A DNA stretch of 57,361 bases from Dietzia cinnamea NBRC 102147 (GCF_001571065.1 NZ_BCSW01000020.1:1-57361); one strand, 5' to 3'; numbered from the stretch's first letter, positions 41,251 through 53,681 are shown. The notes: generated by a model not told the origin, from the sequence alone. Program-made: numbers and translations.

Positions 41251-42810
41251 ATGACCACGGCGCGACAGCTGGCAGATGCGGTGGGGGCCAGGCTCCTCGG
41301 CGACAGGTCCGGGGCCGACCTCGACCTCACCGGGGCGACCATCCGGGCCCAGGACTGCGGCCCGGGCATCCTCTTCGCCGCCCTGCCCGGAACCCGCGTC
41401 CACGGCGCCTCGTTCGGGGCCACCGCCGTCGAGGCGGGCGCATCCGCGGTGCTCACCGACCCCGAGGGCATCGAGCTGATGGCCGCCGTCGCCGGGCGCC
41501 TGCCCGTCCTCGTCCACCCCGCCCCGCGCGCGGTTCTCGGCGCGGTGTCCGCGGCGGTGACCGGAGACCCGTCCGCCGACCTCGACGTCGTCGGCATCAC
41601 CGGCACCTCCGGCAAGACCACCACCACCTACCTCGTCGAGGCCGCCCTCGAGGGCTGCGGGCACGTCGCCGGTCTCATCGGCACCACCGGCAGCCGCGTG
41701 GACGGCCGCGCCCTGCCCAGCCGGCTCACCACCCCCGAGGCACCCGAGTTCCAGGCCCTGCTCGCCCGGATGAGGGCCGCGGGGGCACGCGCCGTCGCGG
41801 CGGAGGTCTCCAGCCACGCCCTGCGGCTCGGCCGGGTGGACGGCGTCCGGTTCGCCGTGGGCGCGTTCCTCAACCTGTCGCAGGACCACCTGGACTTCCA
41901 CCCGAGCATGGACGACTACTTCCGCGCCAAGGCGCGGCTGTTCGACGTCGAGGCGGATCCCGGCTCGGCGGTGTGGCCGGCCGAGCGCGCGGTCGTGGTG
42001 ATCGACGACGAGTGGGGCCGCCGCCTGGTGGGGATGCGCCCGGACGCGGTAACCGTGTCCGCCGAGCCCGACGCCGACGCCGACTGGACGGCCGGGGAGT
42101 CCACCCCGACCGACCGCGACACCCAGGAGTTCACCGTCCACGGGCCCCGCGGGCTGGCCGTGGACGTCGAGCTCCCGCTGATGGGTCGGTTCAACGTCGC
42201 CAACGCGCTCGTGGCGCTGGCGATCGTCGACGCCCTGGGCGGGGACGTCGCCGCAGCCGCGGCCGGACTCATGCGGGTGCGGGTGCCCGGCCGCCTCGAG
42301 CCGGTCGTGCGCGGCCAGGACTTCCGCGTCCTCGTGGACTACGCCCACAAGCCGGGCGCGGTCGCCGCGGTCCTGCGCTCCGTCCGCGCGCAGACCGAGG
42401 GCCGTGTGGCCGTGGTCCTCGGCGCCGGGGGCGACCGCGACCCGGGTAAGCGCCCCAAGATGGGGGCCGCCGCGGCCGAGATCGCCGACCTCGTGGTGGT
42501 GACCGACGACAACCCCCGCAGCGAGGACCCCGCCGCCATCCGCGCCGCCGTCCGCGCGGGGGCCGAACAGGCCGCCGGGCCCGACACCCGCGTCGAGGAG
42601 GTCGGCGACCGCGGCGCCGCGATCGCCACCGCGATCGACTGGGCCCGCGCCGGCGACGTCGTCGTGATCGCCGGGAAGGGACACGAGACCGGTCAGGAGG
42701 TCGCCGGCGTCGTGCACCCGTTCGACGACCGGGCCAGGGCCGCGGAAGAACTCGTCAGACGACTCGGATACCGCGCCCCCACGGGCGAGACGGAGGACAG
42801 CACACCATGA
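41251..42810 (+). CDS. murE: UDP-MurNAc-L-Ala-D-Glu:meso-DAP ligase
   Basis: This 519-residue ATP-dependent amide ligase has the P-loop TGTSGKTT (117-124). The motif DNPR (420-423) marks specificity for meso-diaminopimelate rather than lysine, as expected for a Mycobacteriales wall. The stop overlaps the murF start (ATGA), so translation is coupled. ATG 41251 has AGGA upstream. Confidence 0.97.
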   Translation: MTTARQLADAVGARLLGDRSGADLDLTGATIRAQDCGPGILFAALPGTRVHGASFGATAVEAGASAVLTDPEGIELMAAVAGRLPVLVHPAPRAVLGAVSAAVTGDPSADLDVVGITGTSGKTTTTYLVEAALEGCGHVAGLIGTTGSRVDGRALPSRLTTPEAPEFQALLARMRAAGARAVAAEVSSHALRLGRVDGVRFAVGAFLNLSQDHLDFHPSMDDYFRAKARLFDVEADPGSAVWPAERAVVVIDDEWGRRLVGMRPDAVTVSAEPDADADWTAGESTPTDRDTQEFTVHGPRGLAVDVELPLMGRFNVANALVALAIVDALGGDVAAAAAGLMRVRVPGRLEPVVRGQDFRVLVDYAHKPGAVAAVLRSVRAQTEGRVAVVLGAGGDRDPGKRPKMGAAAAEIADLVVVTDDNPRSEDPAAIRAAVRAGAEQAAGPDTRVEEVGDRGAAIATAIDWARAGDVVVIAGKGHETGQEVAGVVHPFDDRARAAEELVRRLGYRAPTGETEDSTP

Positions 42811-44312
42811 TCGACCTCACCCTCGGCGAGATCGCGGGGATAGTCGGCGGTCGGTTGGTCGGTGGTGACCCGTCGACGGCCGTGACCGGCACCGTGGAGT
42901 TCGACTCCCGCCGCCTCACCCCGGGCGGGTTGTTCCTCGCCCTGCCCGGCGAACGCGTCGACGGCCACGACTTCGTCGCCCGCGCGCTCGACGCGGGGGC
43001 GGCCGGTGCGCTCGTCGCGCACGAGGTCGACGGCGTGGACGGTGCGCAGATCGTCGTGCCCGCGGTCGACCGTCGCGAGACCAACGCCATGGCGCTGGCC
43101 GCCGACACCGACGGCTTCGGGGCCGCCGTGCTCACCGCGCTCGGCGCCCTCGCGCGCGCCAGCGTCGACCGGCTGGTCGCCGACCACGGGCTCGTCGTCG
43201 TGGGGGTCACCGGGTCGTCGGGCAAGACCAGCACCAAGGACCTCATCGGCGCCGTACTGTCGGCGGCCGGCACGGTCGTCGCACCCCCGGGCTCGTTCAA
43301 CAACGAGATCGGCCACCCGTGGACCGCGCTGCGCGCGGACGAGGACACCGACTTCCTCGTCCTCGAGCTCAGCGCCCGCGCACCCGGCAACATCCGCGAG
43401 CTCGCGGCCCTCGCGCCCCCGCGCGTCGGGGTGGTCCTCAACGTCGGCACCGCGCACCTGGGCGAGTTCGGTTCGCGAGAGGTCATCGCCGCCACCAAGG
43501 GTGAGCTCGTCGAGGCGCTGCCGGACGCCGCGCACGGCGGGGTCGCCGTCCTCAACGCCGACGACGACCGGGTCGCCGCCATGGCCGGCCGGACCTCCGC
43601 CGAGGTCGTCACGGTGGGGCTGGGTGGGTCCGCGGACGTCCGTGCGGAGCGGGTGAGGCTCGACGACGAGGTGCGCGCCTCGTTCACGTTGGTCACCCCG
43701 CGGGGTGAGGCGGAGGTCGCGCTCCGGGTGCACGGCGAACACCAGGTGGGCAACGCCCTGTCGGCGGCCGCGGTGGGCCTCGCGTGCGGGATGGACGTCG
43801 AGCGGATCGCGGCGGCGCTGGGTACCGCCGAGGCCGCCTCCGTACGCCGGATGGACGTGCGGATGACCGTCGACGGCGTCACCGTCATCAACGACTCGTA
43901 CAACGCCAACCCCGATTCGATGCGGGCCGCGCTGAAGTCCCTGGCCGTCATGGCCCGCTCCGGCGGCGGCCACCGGCGGACCTGGGCGGTGCTGGGGGAA
44001 ATGGCCGAGCTCGGCGAGGACGCGGTCATCGAGCACGACCTCATCGGGCGTTTCCTCGTCCGCCTGGACGTGTCCCAGCTCGTGGTCGTGGGCCTGGGCC
44101 GTCCCCAGCGGGCGCTGTTCCAGGGCGCGATCCAGGAGGGCTCGTGGGGTTCCGAGGCGGAGCACGTCGCCACCGCCGAGGAGGCCGTGGCGATCCTGGA
44201 CGAGCGCGTGGAGCCCGGCGACATCGTCCTGGTCAAGGCCTCTGCTGCCGTCGGTTTGTGGAGCGTCGCCGAGCACCTGCTCGCGTCGCGTGGTGAGGAG
44301 AACCAGTCATGA
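42807..44312 (+). CDS. murF: UDP-MurNAc-tripeptide:D-Ala-D-Ala ligase
   Basis: This 501-residue ligase adds D-Ala-D-Ala to the tripeptide, completing the pentapeptide. The P-loop is TGSSGKT (135-141). FNNEIGHP and later [11 protein letters not shown] are typical MurF segments. Coupled to murE and mraY by ATGA overlaps on both sides. Confidence 0.97.
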   Translation: MIDLTLGEIAGIVGGRLVGGDPSTAVTGTVEFDSRRLTPGGLFLALPGERVDGHDFVARALDAGAAGALVAHEVDGVDGAQIVVPAVDRRETNAMALAADTDGFGAAVLTALGALARASVDRLVADHGLVVVGVTGSSGKTSTKDLIGAVLSAAGTVVAPPGSFNNEIGHPWTALRADEDTDFLVLELSARAPGNIRELAALAPPRVGVVLNVGTAHLGEFGSREVIAATKGELVEALPDAAHGGVAVLNADDDRVAAMAGRTSAEVVTVGLGGSADVRAERVRLDDEVRASFTLVTPRGEAEVALRVHGEHQVGNALSAAAVGLACGMDVERIAAALGTAEAASVRRMDVRMTVDGVTVINDSYNANPDSMRAALKSLAVMARSGGGHRRTWAVLGEMAELGEDAVIEHDLIGRFLVRLDVSQLVVVGLGRPQRALFQGAIQEGSWGSEAEHVATAEEAVAILDERVEPGDIVLVKASAAVGLWSVAEHLLASRGEENQS

Positions 44313-45403
44313 CCCAGATCATGATCGCAGGCATCGTCGCCTTCGTCGTGAGCATCTTCCTCACACCCCTGCTCATCATCTATTTCCGGCGCAAGGGCTA
44401 CGGCCAGGAGATCCGTCTCGAGGGACCGCAGTCCCACATGAGCAAGCGCGGCACGCCCAACATGGGTGGCGTCGCGATCCTCACCGCCGTGTGGCTCGGG
44501 TACATCGTCGCCGGGGTGATCGGGCAGGTCACGGTCGGTGGGGGCGGCTTCACCGCCTCGGGCGTGCTCGTGCTCGGCCTGGCCACCGCGCTGGCGGTGG
44601 TGGGGATGGTCGACGACGGGCTCAAGGTATTCAAGCGCCACAACAAGGGCCTGGGCATCCTGTCCAAGACCGCCGGCCAGGTCCTCGCGGCCCTCGCGTT
44701 CGGCGTCCTCGTGCTGCAGTTCCGCAACAACGACGGGCTCACCCCCGCCAGCACGTCATTGAGCTACGTGCGGGACTTCGTCGCGGTGAGCTTCCCCGTC
44801 GTCGTCTTCCTCGTCTTCATCGTCGTCCTCGTCTACGGCTGGTCCAACGCCGTCAACTTCACCGACGGCCTTGACGGCCTCGCCGCCGGGTCCATGGCGA
44901 TGGTGATGGGCACCTACGTGGTGTTCACCTTCTGGCAGTTCCGCTACTCCTGCTTCTCCACCGCGGAGGGAGTCGACCTGTCGGGCTGCTACCAGGTCCG
45001 TGACCCCCTCGACATCGCGGTGGTCTGTTCGGCGGCGCTCGGCGCCTGCCTGGGCTTCCTGTGGTGGAACGCGGCCCCCGCGAAGATCTTCATGGGGGAC
45101 ACCGGGTCGATGTTCCTCGGCGGCATCGTCGCGGGCGTGTCCGTGGTCTCTCGCACCGAGCTGCTCATGGTCGTCGTGGGCGCCGTGTTCGTCATCGAGT
45201 TCGTCTCCGTGCTCATCCAGGTGGCCGCGTTCCGCACCACGGGCCGTCGGCCGTTCCGCATGACCCCCATCCACCACCACTTCGAGAACGGCGGCTGGGC
45301 CGAGACCACGGTGACCATCCGGTTCTGGCTGCTGGTGGCCATCTCGTGTGGCCTGGCGATCGCGTTGTTCTACGGCGACTGGCTCGCGAGCTCGGCGGGA
45401 TGA
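44309..45403 (+). CDS. mraY: phospho-MurNAc-pentapeptide translocase
   Basis: This 364-residue polytopic membrane enzyme, about ten transmembrane helices, makes lipid I from UDP-MurNAc-pentapeptide and undecaprenyl phosphate. Motifs: [17 protein letters not shown], the catalytic [22 protein letters not shown] and PIHHHFE. The start overlaps murF and the stop overlaps murD (ATGA each). Confidence 0.98.
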   Translation: MTQIMIAGIVAFVVSIFLTPLLIIYFRRKGYGQEIRLEGPQSHMSKRGTPNMGGVAILTAVWLGYIVAGVIGQVTVGGGGFTASGVLVLGLATALAVVGMVDDGLKVFKRHNKGLGILSKTAGQVLAALAFGVLVLQFRNNDGLTPASTSLSYVRDFVAVSFPVVVFLVFIVVLVYGWSNAVNFTDGLDGLAAGSMAMVMGTYVVFTFWQFRYSCFSTAEGVDLSGCYQVRDPLDIAVVCSAALGACLGFLWWNAAPAKIFMGDTGSMFLGGIVAGVSVVSRTELLMVVVGAVFVIEFVSVLIQVAAFRTTGRRPFRMTPIHHHFENGGWAETTVTIRFWLLVAISCGLAIALFYGDWLASSAG

Positions 45404-46965
45404 CCGACATGACCGATATGACCGAGACCACCGCGTCGACCGAGCGGCCGGGGCCGGACGTCCGGGCGCTGCACGGGCTGCGGGTGTTGGTCCTGGGCGC
45501 GGGTGTGTCCGGGCCGGGCGCGGTACGCATCCTCGACGCGCTGGGCGCCGAGCCCGTGGTCGCCGACTCGCGACCCGAGGCGATCGCACGCCTGCGGGAG
45601 GCGCTGCCGGACGGTGTCGCGTGCGAGGGCGTCGATCTCGACCGCGCTGCCGAACTCCTGGCCGCCTCGCGCGGACCGGTCGGCCGGGCCGGTGGAGCCG
45701 GCGGGGCCGGTCCAGCCGGGGCGGTCGACCGGATCGGTATCGACCTGGTCGTGACCAGCCCGGGATGGCGCCCCGACTCGCCTCTGCTGGTCGCCGCGGC
45801 CGACGCCGGGATCGCCGTGTGGGGCGACGTGGAGCTGGCGTGGCGCGCAGATGCCGCCGAGTTGTTCGGCCCCCGCCGCACGTGGCTCGCGGTGACCGGT
45901 ACCAACGGAAAGACCACCACCACCTCGATGCTCGAGGCGATCTGCCTCGAGGCGGGCATGGCGGCGCGCGCGTGCGGGAACATCGGGCTGCCGGTGACCG
46001 ACGTGCTGCTGGCCGAGCCGCGCGTGGAGGTGCTCGCGGCCGAACTGTCGAGTTTCCAGCTGCACTGGGCGCCGAGCTGCCGGCCGGACGTGGGCGTGGT
46101 CCTCAACGTCGCCGAGGACCATCTCGACTGGCACGGGTCCATGGAGGCGTACGCCGCGGCCAAGGCGCAGGTCCTCACCGGCCGGGTGGCCGTGGCCGGT
46201 GCCGACGACGAGATCGCCGCCCGACTGCTCGCCGACGCGCCCGCCGCGACGCGTATCGGGGTGCGCCTCGGCGCGCCCGCCGCGGGGGAGTGTGGCGTGG
46301 TCGACGGCGTGCTCACCGCGCGGATCGGCGGTGGTGACGACGACGACGAGGTGGCGCTGATGCCGGCCGCGGACGTGCGCCCGGCCGGGCCCGCGGGCGT
46401 CCTCGACGCACTCGCCGCCTCGGCCGTGGCCATGTCCGTGGGCGCGCGGGCCGAGCACGTCGCCGCGGCCCTGCGTTCGTTCACGGTGGGCGCCCATCGC
46501 GCCGAACCGGTCGGAGTCGTCGACGGGGTCACCTACATCGACGACTCGAAGGCCACCAATCCGCACGCCGCCCGCACCTCGCTGCTCGCGGGCGGGCCGA
46601 TGGTGTGGATCGCCGGCGGACTGCTCAAGGGCGCCGACGTCGAGCCACTGGTCGCCGAGGTCGCCGATGTCCTGCGCGGGGTGGTCCTCATCGGCCGCGA
46701 CCGCGGGCGGATCGCCGGGGCATTGGCACGACACGCGCCGACGGTGCCCGTCGTGGAGCTGGCCTCGGGAGACGATGACGACGCTGCGGGTCCCGACGAG
46801 CCGCAGCAGACGATGGACCGCGCGGTCGCCGAGGCCGCGCGGATGGCCACCGGAGGCGACACCGTGTTGCTCGCCCCGGCTGCCGCGTCGATGGACATGT
46901 TCACCGACTACGGCCACCGGGGGCGCAGCTTCGTCCTCGCCGTGGGCCGCGTGGCCGGGAGGTAG
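45400..46965 (+). CDS. murD: UDP-MurNAc-L-alanine:D-glutamate ligase
   Basis: This 521-residue ligase adds D-Glu to UDP-MurNAc-L-Ala. The P-loop is TGTNGKT (166-172), followed by LSSFQLHW and [10 protein letters not shown]. Two low-complexity insertions are visible, a Gly/Ala/Pro run ([14 protein letters not shown], about residues 95-108) and acidic runs (GGGDDDDEV and GDDDDAAG), so it is longer than the typical 440-490 residues. The N-terminal MTDMTDMT is a small repeat. The ATG at 45400 overlaps the mraY stop; alternative in-frame ATGs at 45409 and 45418 also exist. Confidence 0.96.
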   Translation: MTDMTDMTETTASTERPGPDVRALHGLRVLVLGAGVSGPGAVRILDALGAEPVVADSRPEAIARLREALPDGVACEGVDLDRAAELLAASRGPVGRAGGAGGAGPAGAVDRIGIDLVVTSPGWRPDSPLLVAAADAGIAVWGDVELAWRADAAELFGPRRTWLAVTGTNGKTTTTSMLEAICLEAGMAARACGNIGLPVTDVLLAEPRVEVLAAELSSFQLHWAPSCRPDVGVVLNVAEDHLDWHGSMEAYAAAKAQVLTGRVAVAGADDEIAARLLADAPAATRIGVRLGAPAAGECGVVDGVLTARIGGGDDDDEVALMPAADVRPAGPAGVLDALAASAVAMSVGARAEHVAAALRSFTVGAHRAEPVGVVDGVTYIDDSKATNPHAARTSLLAGGPMVWIAGGLLKGADVEPLVAEVADVLRGVVLIGRDRGRIAGALARHAPTVPVVELASGDDDDAAGPDEPQQTMDRAVAEAARMATGGDTVLLAPAAASMDMFTDYGHRGRSFVLAVGRVAGR

Positions 46966-46970
46966 AGGCT

Positions 46971-48680
46971 ATGGCACTGCGAGACAAGGCACCTCACGAC
47001 CGGGCCGTCACGGCCGGCGGACCCGACGCGGCCGAGAGCGGCGACCGGGCCGATCGGCCCGACCTGCTCGGGCGTATCGCCGCGCCACTGGCCGCGATCA
47101 ACCGGGCACCCCTGACGTCGTACCACGTGGTCATGGTGGTTACGGCCCTGCTCACGGTCATCGGACTGGGCATGGTGCTGTCCAGCTCCAACGTGCTGGC
47201 CTTCTCCGGCGGTGGCACGCCGTTCGACATCTTCCTGCGCCAGGCGATGTTCGTGCTCATCGGCTGGATGGGCTTCGTCCTGGCCCTGCGCCTGCGCATC
47301 GAGCTGCTGCGCGCCGCGGCGTTCCCGCTGCTGCTCGTGTCCATCGGTTTGCTCGTCGCGGTGCTCATCCCCGGCATCGGCTCCGAGGTCAACGGCTCCC
47401 GTGGCTGGATCGACCTCGGCATCTTCTCGATCCAGCCCGCCGAGATCGCCAAGTTCGCCCTCATCATCTGGGCGTCGTCCGTGGTCGCCAAGCGCGTTCG
47501 GACGGGCTACTGGCTGGACCTGCTCTTCCCGGCGGTCGTCGGGTACCTCATCGTGGCGGTCCTCGTCGTCGTCGCCCCCGACCTGGGCATGGCCACCGCG
47601 GTGACCATCGCGTTCCTGTGCATCCTGTGGTTCTCCGGCTACCCGGCGCGGCACTTCGCGTGGGTGATCGCCGTCGGCGTCGTCGTCTTCGGCGTCCTCG
47701 CGGTGGCGTTCGCCTACCGCTTCGAGCGGATCCGGACCTACCTCGACACGTTCCGCGGTGACTTCTCCAACCCCCAGGGCGCGGCGTACCAGTCGTACCA
47801 GGGCATGCTCTCCCTGGCCGACGGCGGACTGTTCGGCGTCGGCCTGGGGCAGTCCAGCGCCAAGTGGTTCTACCTGCCGGAGGCCACCAACGACTTCATC
47901 TTCGCCATCATCGGCGAGGAGCTCGGTTGGTTCGGTGCCGCGGTCGTCGTCTCGCTCTACCTCACCCTCGGCTGGGTCGGCATGCGGATCGCCATGCGCT
48001 CGGTGGACCCGTTCCGCCGCCTGCTCGCGGGCACCATCTCCGCGACGATCGTCCTGCAGGCGTTCATCAACATCGGTTACGTCGTGGGCCTGCTGCCGGT
48101 GACCGGCCTGCAGCTGCCGCTCATCTCCAACGGCGGTACCTCCGCGGTCGTCACGCTCACCTCGCTCGGGCTGCTCGCCAACTGCGCCCGGCACGAGCCC
48201 GAGGCCATCTCCGCGATCCTCAGCTCCCCGAGCCGTCGCCGGCATCGGTGGTTCTCCCTGCCCGACCCGCGCCCCTACCGGCCCGAGCGCCCCGTCCCCG
48301 CCTCGTCGGCGCCCGGTCGCTCGAGCGAGGGCGCCCGGCGGTACGGCGACCCCGTCACCCGCCGCCAGCCGACCCGCCCCGGCGGTCCCGCGCCGCGTGA
48401 CCGGGCCGCCGGCGCCCGGCGCACGGCCCAGCCCGCCCCCGTGCCGCGTCCGCCGCGCGGCGGACCACGGCCACCGGCGTACGAGACCATGCCGATCCCG
48501 GCCGACGCCGCCCGCGATCGTCGGCGTGGGGCGACCGCGATGACCGGCCGCACCGCCCGGCCCGTCCGCGGACGCGAGGCCGAGCGCCGCCAGCCGCGCC
48601 GCCCGGCCCCCGACGCGGGGGGCCGCCAGAGCCCCGGCGCCGGCCGGCCCAGCCCCATCCACCGGGGACGCGAGCGATGA
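46971..48680 (+). CDS. ftsW: septal peptidoglycan polymerase FtsW
   Basis: This 569-residue SEDS-family glycosyltransferase has about ten transmembrane helices (residues 50-420), with the family motifs [22 protein letters not shown] and [10 protein letters not shown]. It polymerises glycan with PbpB. The C-terminal tail of about 150 residues is Arg/Pro-rich and cytosolic. In M. tuberculosis a basic FtsW tail contacts the acidic C-terminus of FtsZ; here FtsZ ends with an Asp-rich tail, so the pair fits. Start ATG is 6 bp after the murD stop. Confidence 0.96.
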   Translation: MALRDKAPHDRAVTAGGPDAAESGDRADRPDLLGRIAAPLAAINRAPLTSYHVVMVVTALLTVIGLGMVLSSSNVLAFSGGGTPFDIFLRQAMFVLIGWMGFVLALRLRIELLRAAAFPLLLVSIGLLVAVLIPGIGSEVNGSRGWIDLGIFSIQPAEIAKFALIIWASSVVAKRVRTGYWLDLLFPAVVGYLIVAVLVVVAPDLGMATAVTIAFLCILWFSGYPARHFAWVIAVGVVVFGVLAVAFAYRFERIRTYLDTFRGDFSNPQGAAYQSYQGMLSLADGGLFGVGLGQSSAKWFYLPEATNDFIFAIIGEELGWFGAAVVVSLYLTLGWVGMRIAMRSVDPFRRLLAGTISATIVLQAFINIGYVVGLLPVTGLQLPLISNGGTSAVVTLTSLGLLANCARHEPEAISAILSSPSRRRHRWFSLPDPRPYRPERPVPASSAPGRSSEGARRYGDPVTRRQPTRPGGPAPRDRAAGARRTAQPAPVPRPPRGGPRPPAYETMPIPADAARDRRRGATAMTGRTARPVRGREAERRQPRRPAPDAGGRQSPGAGRPSPIHRGRER

Positions 48681-49819
48681 GCGCGGCATCCGCCGGCGGT
48701 CCCTCGGTCCTCGTGGTCGGCGGCGGCACCGCCGGCCACATCGAGCCCGCGCTCGCGGTGGGGGAGGCCGTCACCGCCCTCGACCCGACCGCACGCGTCA
48801 CGGCCGTGGGCACCCCGCGCGGCCTGGAGACCGACCTCGTCCCCAAGCGGGGCGTGCCACTCGAACTGGTGGATCCGGTCCCGCTGCCGCGCAGTGTCGG
48901 CGGCGACCTGTTCCGCCTGCCCGGGCGTCTCGTCCGGGCCGTGCGCGGGGCACGCGAGGTGCTGCGACGCACGGACGCGGACGTCGTCGTGGGCTTCGGC
49001 GGATACGCGTGTGTGCCCGTGTACCTCGCCGCGGCGGCGCCGCTGCGGCCCGCGTCCGGGGGCGCGCGTCGCCGCGTGCCGATCGTCGTCCACGAGGCCA
49101 ACTCGCGCGCGGGGATCGCCAACAAGCTCGGCGCGCGGTTCGCCGTCGCGACCCTCGCCGCGGTCACCGGGTCGGGGCTCGACGCCCGCGTCGTGGGCAA
49201 CCCCGTCCGCCGCGCCGTCGCGACCCTCGACCGCGCGGCCCTGCGGTCGCAGGCCCGCGCGACATTCGGGCTGGACCCCGACGGGCCCGTCCTGCTCGTC
49301 GTGGGCGGCTCCCAGGGCGCGCGGTCGCTCAACACCGCCATGGCGGAGGTCGCCGAGGAGTTCTCCCGGGCCGGCGTGGGCGTCCTGCACGCGGTCGGTC
49401 CGAAGAACCTCGACGACGCCCCGGTCGTACCGGCCGGCGGCGCGCCCTACGTGACCGTGCCCTACCTCGACCGCATGGACCTGGCGTACGCCGCCGCCGA
49501 CCTCATCCTGTGTCGGTCGGGTGCCATCACCGTCGCCGAGGTCTCCGCAGTCGGGCTGCCCGCGGTGTTCGTCCCGCTACCCCACGGCAACGGCGAGCAG
49601 GCCCTCAACGCCCGCGACCTCGTCGCCGGCGGCGCGGCCCTGCTCGTGGAGGACTCCGACCTCACGCCCGACCACCTCCGCTCGGAGGTCCTGCCGCTCG
49701 CGCTGGACCCCGACCGGCTCCAGATGATGTCCGAGGCCGCCGTCCGCGGCGGCTCCCGAGACGCGGCGGAGGTCGTGGCGCGCATCGCGCTGGACGCCGC
49801 CGGAAAGGCCCCGCGTTGA
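48677..49819 (+). CDS. murG: UDP-GlcNAc:MurNAc-pentapeptide-PP-undecaprenol GlcNAc transferase
   Basis: This 380-residue GT28 glycosyltransferase converts lipid I to lipid II on the inner membrane face. The G-loop [13 protein letters not shown] and [16 protein letters not shown] lie in the N-domain; the donor-site motif is [14 protein letters not shown] with [20 protein letters not shown]. The ATG overlaps the ftsW stop. GT-B fold length is normal. Confidence 0.97.
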   Translation: MSAASAGGPSVLVVGGGTAGHIEPALAVGEAVTALDPTARVTAVGTPRGLETDLVPKRGVPLELVDPVPLPRSVGGDLFRLPGRLVRAVRGAREVLRRTDADVVVGFGGYACVPVYLAAAAPLRPASGGARRRVPIVVHEANSRAGIANKLGARFAVATLAAVTGSGLDARVVGNPVRRAVATLDRAALRSQARATFGLDPDGPVLLVVGGSQGARSLNTAMAEVAEEFSRAGVGVLHAVGPKNLDDAPVVPAGGAPYVTVPYLDRMDLAYAAADLILCRSGAITVAEVSAVGLPAVFVPLPHGNGEQALNARDLVAGGAALLVEDSDLTPDHLRSEVLPLALDPDRLQMMSEAAVRGGSRDAAEVVARIALDAAGKAPR

Positions 49820-51279
49820 CCACCACCACCCCCGGCTCCGACTCCGTGCCGGCCACGCTCGAGCGCGTCCACATGATCGGGATCGGCGGCGCGGGCATGT
49901 CCGGCGTCGCGCGGATCCTGCTCGACCACGGCGTGGCGGTCTCCGGCAGCGACGCCCGCGACTCGGCCGACCTGCGCGCGCTGGCCGACCGCGGCGCCGT
50001 CGTGCGCGTCGGCCACCACGCCGACGCCCTCGAGGCCCTCGGCTCGCCCCCGCAGATCGTCGTGGTGTCCAAGGCGGCGATCCCCGCCGACAACCCCGAG
50101 CTCGTCGCGGCGCGGGCCGCGGGCATCCCGGTCGTCACCAGGTCGCAGGTGCTCGGGCACCTCGCCCGGGCGGGCCGCTCGATCATGGTGTGCGGCACCC
50201 ACGGGAAGACCTCCACCACCTCGATGCTCATCGCGGGCATGCTCGCCGCCGGGTCCGACCCGTCCTTCGCGGTGGGCGGCACCGTCCTGCAGTTCGGGAC
50301 CAACGCTCGCGGCGGCGCCGACCCCGTGTTCGTGGCCGAGGCCGACGAGTCCGACGGCTCCCTCGTGCACTACGAGCCCGACGTCGTGATCCTCACCAAC
50401 GCCGAACCCGACCACCTCGACCACTTCGGCACCGCCGAGGCGTACTACGAGGTCTTCGACACCTTCCTCGCCCGTATCCCCGACACCGGCGCGCTCGTGG
50501 TGTGCGTCGATGACGAGGGCGCGGCCGAGCGCGCGCGTCGGGCCGCGGCCGCGGGCGTCCGCGTGGTGGGGTACCGCACCGTTGACGGTCCGACGACCGA
50601 CCTGCCGGTGGCGGGGGAGCTCGCGGGGATCACCGTCGACTCCGACGGCACGCGGGCCCGGCTCACCCTCGACGGCGGGTCGCACGGCGAACTGCACGTG
50701 GGCACCCCGGGCGAGCACATGGCGCTCAACGCCCTGGCCGCCCTGCTCGCCGCCCGCGAGGTGGCCGGGTCCGGCGGCTTCGACGCGGACGGGTTCCTCG
50801 CCGGCCTGTCCGGGTTCGGCGGCGTCGGACGACGCTTCGAGCCCAAGGGCGAGGCCGTGGTCGGCGACGGGCGGGCGCGCGTCTACGACGACTACGCCCA
50901 CCACCCCACGGAGGTCGCCGCGGTGCTCGGCGCCGCGCGGGAGATCGTCGAGGCGGACGGGGGGCGGCTCGTCGCCGTCTTCCAGCCCCACCTGTACTCG
51001 CGCACCAGGATCTTCGCCGAGGAGTTCGGCCGCGCACTGTCGCTCGCCGACGAGGTGGTGGTCCTCGACGTCTACGGCGCGCGCGAGCGACCCGAACCCG
51101 GCGTCGACGGCGGGCTGATCGCCCGGAACGTCACCGCGGCCGTCCACCACGTGCCCGACCTCGACAGCGCGCTGACGACGGTCACCGGGATCCTGCGGCC
51201 CGGCGACGTCGTGTTCACCCTCGGCGCCGGCGACATCACCACTCTCGGCCCGCGGATCGTTACCGGCGGGGAGCCGTGA
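49816..51279 (+). CDS. murC: UDP-MurNAc:L-alanine ligase
   Basis: This 487-residue ligase makes the first cytosolic muropeptide bond. The N-domain carries [14 protein letters not shown]; the P-loop is GTHGKTST (127-134). A TTG start at 49816 overlaps the murG stop (TTGA). The frame is open far upstream inside murG, but homology begins at this TTG. Confidence 0.96.
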   Translation: MTTTTPGSDSVPATLERVHMIGIGGAGMSGVARILLDHGVAVSGSDARDSADLRALADRGAVVRVGHHADALEALGSPPQIVVVSKAAIPADNPELVAARAAGIPVVTRSQVLGHLARAGRSIMVCGTHGKTSTTSMLIAGMLAAGSDPSFAVGGTVLQFGTNARGGADPVFVAEADESDGSLVHYEPDVVILTNAEPDHLDHFGTAEAYYEVFDTFLARIPDTGALVVCVDDEGAAERARRAAAAGVRVVGYRTVDGPTTDLPVAGELAGITVDSDGTRARLTLDGGSHGELHVGTPGEHMALNALAALLAAREVAGSGGFDADGFLAGLSGFGGVGRRFEPKGEAVVGDGRARVYDDYAHHPTEVAAVLGAAREIVEADGGRLVAVFQPHLYSRTRIFAEEFGRALSLADEVVVLDVYGARERPEPGVDGGLIARNVTAAVHHVPDLDSALTTVTGILRPGDVVFTLGAGDITTLGPRIVTGGEP

Positions 51280-51292
51280 GGAGGGCCGCGCG

Positions 51293-52210
51293 GTGACCAA
51301 CGAGCCCGACCTCCCCGAGGAGCACGACGTCCCCGGTGCGCCGGACGTCGATCCCGCCGCGGAGCGACCGGGGCCCGACCCCGGGCCACCGCCCACCGAG
51401 GCGTCCACCGAGGTGCCGGCGTGGGACACCCCGCCGACCGACGACCCCGATCGCCGGCGCGCCGCGGCCGACCTGCGCCGCTCCGACGAGCGGGTCCGTC
51501 ATTCCGACCCGGCGGTGCGCGCACGCCTGCGGCGCCGCCGCCGGCGGACCAACCGGATCTACGCCGGGCTGGGCATCGCATTGGTCGTGGTGCTGCTCGG
51601 CTACATCGCGCTGTACTTCCTGCCGGTGTTCGCCGTCCGTGAGGTGAGCGTCGAGGGCACACGGACGATCCCCGCGGAGGTCGTCACCGAGCGCGCGGCG
51701 GTCGCACCGGGCACGCCGCTGCTCCAGGTCGACACCCACGCGGTCGCCCGGCGCGTGGCGGGCATCCCGCGCGTGGATCAGGTGACGGTCAAGCGGGACT
51801 ACCCGTCGGGACTGCGGATCGAGCTCGTCGAGCGCACCGCGCTGGTGGTGGTGGAGGTCGACGGCGAGCAGCATCTCGTGGACGCCCAGGGCATCGACTT
51901 CGGCCCGGGCGAGGTGCCGCCCGGGACTCCTGTGCTCACGGTGGGAGAAAACGCCCGCGGCGAGCTGCCGGCGGTCGTCCGCGACCTGGCGACGGTCTTC
52001 GCCGAGGTGCGGGGCACGGCCGGTCAGGAGATCACCGCCGTGGAGGTCGACACCCGCGCGTCGATCGTGCTCACCCTCGCCGACGGGCGGATCGTCGAGT
52101 GGGGAGCGGCCGGCCGCGACCGGGAGAAGGCCGTGGCTTTGCAGATGGTTCTCGAGCAGCCGGGACAGATCTGGAACGTGTCCAACCCGGCCCTGCCGAC
52201 GTCCCGCTAG
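51293..52210 (+). CDS. ftsQ: cell division protein FtsQ
   Basis: This 305-residue bitopic divisome protein has an acidic, Pro-rich cytosolic head of about 85 residues, an Arg-rich stop (RRRRRRTNR), one TM helix at about 88-110, then a POTRA domain (VREVSVEGTRTIPAEVV) and a beta domain. It bridges FtsL/FtsB and the late divisome. GTG at 51293 is 13 bp after the murC stop. Confidence 0.94.
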   Translation: MTNEPDLPEEHDVPGAPDVDPAAERPGPDPGPPPTEASTEVPAWDTPPTDDPDRRRAAADLRRSDERVRHSDPAVRARLRRRRRRTNRIYAGLGIALVVVLLGYIALYFLPVFAVREVSVEGTRTIPAEVVTERAAVAPGTPLLQVDTHAVARRVAGIPRVDQVTVKRDYPSGLRIELVERTALVVVEVDGEQHLVDAQGIDFGPGEVPPGTPVLTVGENARGELPAVVRDLATVFAEVRGTAGQEITAVEVDTRASIVLTLADGRIVEWGAAGRDREKAVALQMVLEQPGQIWNVSNPALPTSR

Positions 52211-52311
52211 GGCCCCGCCGGCGCCACGTCCGCACCCCGGCGGAGCACCGTCGACGGCCCGGTACACCCGACACGCCCGCGAGCCTCGTGGACGCGCGGG
52301 GCCGCTAGCCC

Positions 52312-52375
52312 TACCGTGGTGTTCCGACGGCCGAAACCGCCTCTGACCAGCAAGTTTAACCCTCAACTAGAGGGT
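52312..52375 (+). promoter_or_regulatory. ftsZ promoter and leader inverted repeat
   Basis: The 245-bp ftsQ-ftsZ gap holds TACCGT (52312-52317), a TANNNT -10 that would start a transcript near 52324, and ACCCTC-AACTA-GAGGGT, a 6-bp inverted repeat at 52359-52375. Separate ftsZ promoters in this gap are known in mycobacteria. The repeat could be a transcript hairpin or a protein site. Confidence 0.5.
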
Positions 52376-52455
52376 GAGACTTCAGGGTCCACGGAACGTT
52401 TCGTCGAGACAGCACGCAACCGAGCACGACACCCCCATAGGAAGGCCGGGCCTCG

Positions 52456-53670
52456 ATGAGCTCACCCCACAACTACCTCGCAGTCATCAAGGTCGTCGGC
52501 ATCGGCGGCGGCGGCGTGAACGCGGTCAACCGGATGATCGACGAGGGGCTCAAGGGCGTCGAGTTCATCGCCGTGAACACCGACGCGCAGGCCCTCCTCA
52601 TGTCGGACGCCGACGTCAAGCTCGACGTGGGCCGCGAGCTCACCCGAGGACTCGGCGCGGGCGCCGACCCCGAGGTGGGCCGTAAGGCCGCCGAGGACCA
52701 CAAGGACGAGATCGAGGAGGTGCTCAAGGGCGCCGACATGGTCTTCGTCACCGCCGGCGAGGGCGGCGGCACCGGCACCGGCGGCGCGCCCGTCGTGGCG
52801 GCCATCGCCCGCAAGCTCGGCGCCCTCACCGTGGGCGTGGTCACGCGCCCGTTCTCGTTCGAGGGCAAGCGCCGCGGCGGCCAGGCCGACGCCGGCATCG
52901 ACGCCCTGCGCGAGGCCTGCGACACGCTCATCGTGATCCCCAACGACCGCCTCCTGCAGCTGGGCGACGCGGGGGTGTCGATGATGGAGGCGTTCAAGAC
53001 CGCCGACGAGGTGCTGCTCAACGGTGTCCAGGGCATCACCGACCTCATCACCACGCCCGGCGTCATCAACGTCGACTTCGCCGACGTCAAGGGCGTCATG
53101 TCCGGCGCCGGCAGCGCGCTCATGGGCATCGGCTCCTCCCGGGGAGAGGGGCGCGCGTTCAAGGCTGCCGAGGCCGCCATCAACTCGCCGCTGCTCGAGA
53201 CCACGATGGAGGGCGCCAAGGGCGTGCTCATGTCCATCGCCGGTGGCAGCGACCTGGGCCTGTTCGAGATCAACGAGGCCGCCTCCCTCGTGCAGGAGGA
53301 GGCGCACCCCGACGCCAACATCATCTTCGGCACGGTCGTCGACGACTCCCTCGGCGACGAGGTCCGCGTGACGGTCATCGCCGCCGGGTTCGAGGGCGGG
53401 TCCCGGCCGGTCGCCGCCGGCGCGGCCCAGCCGCGCCGCGGCCGCCACCACCTCGACGACGACGAGTCGGTCCCCGGCGCCTCCGGCGACACCGGCGGGG
53501 CCTCGGAGCTCGGATCGACGCCCCTCGGCGGCCGCGGTCGCGAGGAGTCGGCCTACCCGGGCTCCGGCGGGTCGTCCGCGAGCTCGGCGGGCACGTCCTC
53601 GTCCTCGTCCTCGTCCCGTCGCCGCGACGAGGACGACGACATCGACGTCCCGCCCTTCATGCGGCACTGA
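52456..53670 (+). CDS. ftsZ: cell division protein FtsZ
   Basis: This 404-residue tubulin-like GTPase forms the Z ring. The tubulin signature GGGTGTG is at 103-109, and GTP-binding NAVNRM and [13 protein letters not shown] are present. The C-terminal linker is Ser/Gly-rich, ending with an acidic [14 protein letters not shown], the conserved tail that binds SepF and FtsW. The ATG at 52456 is preceded by AGGAAGG. Confidence 0.98.
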   Translation: MSSPHNYLAVIKVVGIGGGGVNAVNRMIDEGLKGVEFIAVNTDAQALLMSDADVKLDVGRELTRGLGAGADPEVGRKAAEDHKDEIEEVLKGADMVFVTAGEGGGTGTGGAPVVAAIARKLGALTVGVVTRPFSFEGKRRGGQADAGIDALREACDTLIVIPNDRLLQLGDAGVSMMEAFKTADEVLLNGVQGITDLITTPGVINVDFADVKGVMSGAGSALMGIGSSRGEGRAFKAAEAAINSPLLETTMEGAKGVLMSIAGGSDLGLFEINEAASLVQEEAHPDANIIFGTVVDDSLGDEVRVTVIAAGFEGGSRPVAAGAAQPRRGRHHLDDDESVPGASGDTGGASELGSTPLGGRGREESAYPGSGGSSASSAGTSSSSSSSRRRDEDDDIDVPPFMRH

Positions 53671-53681
53671 CCGGGCACCCC

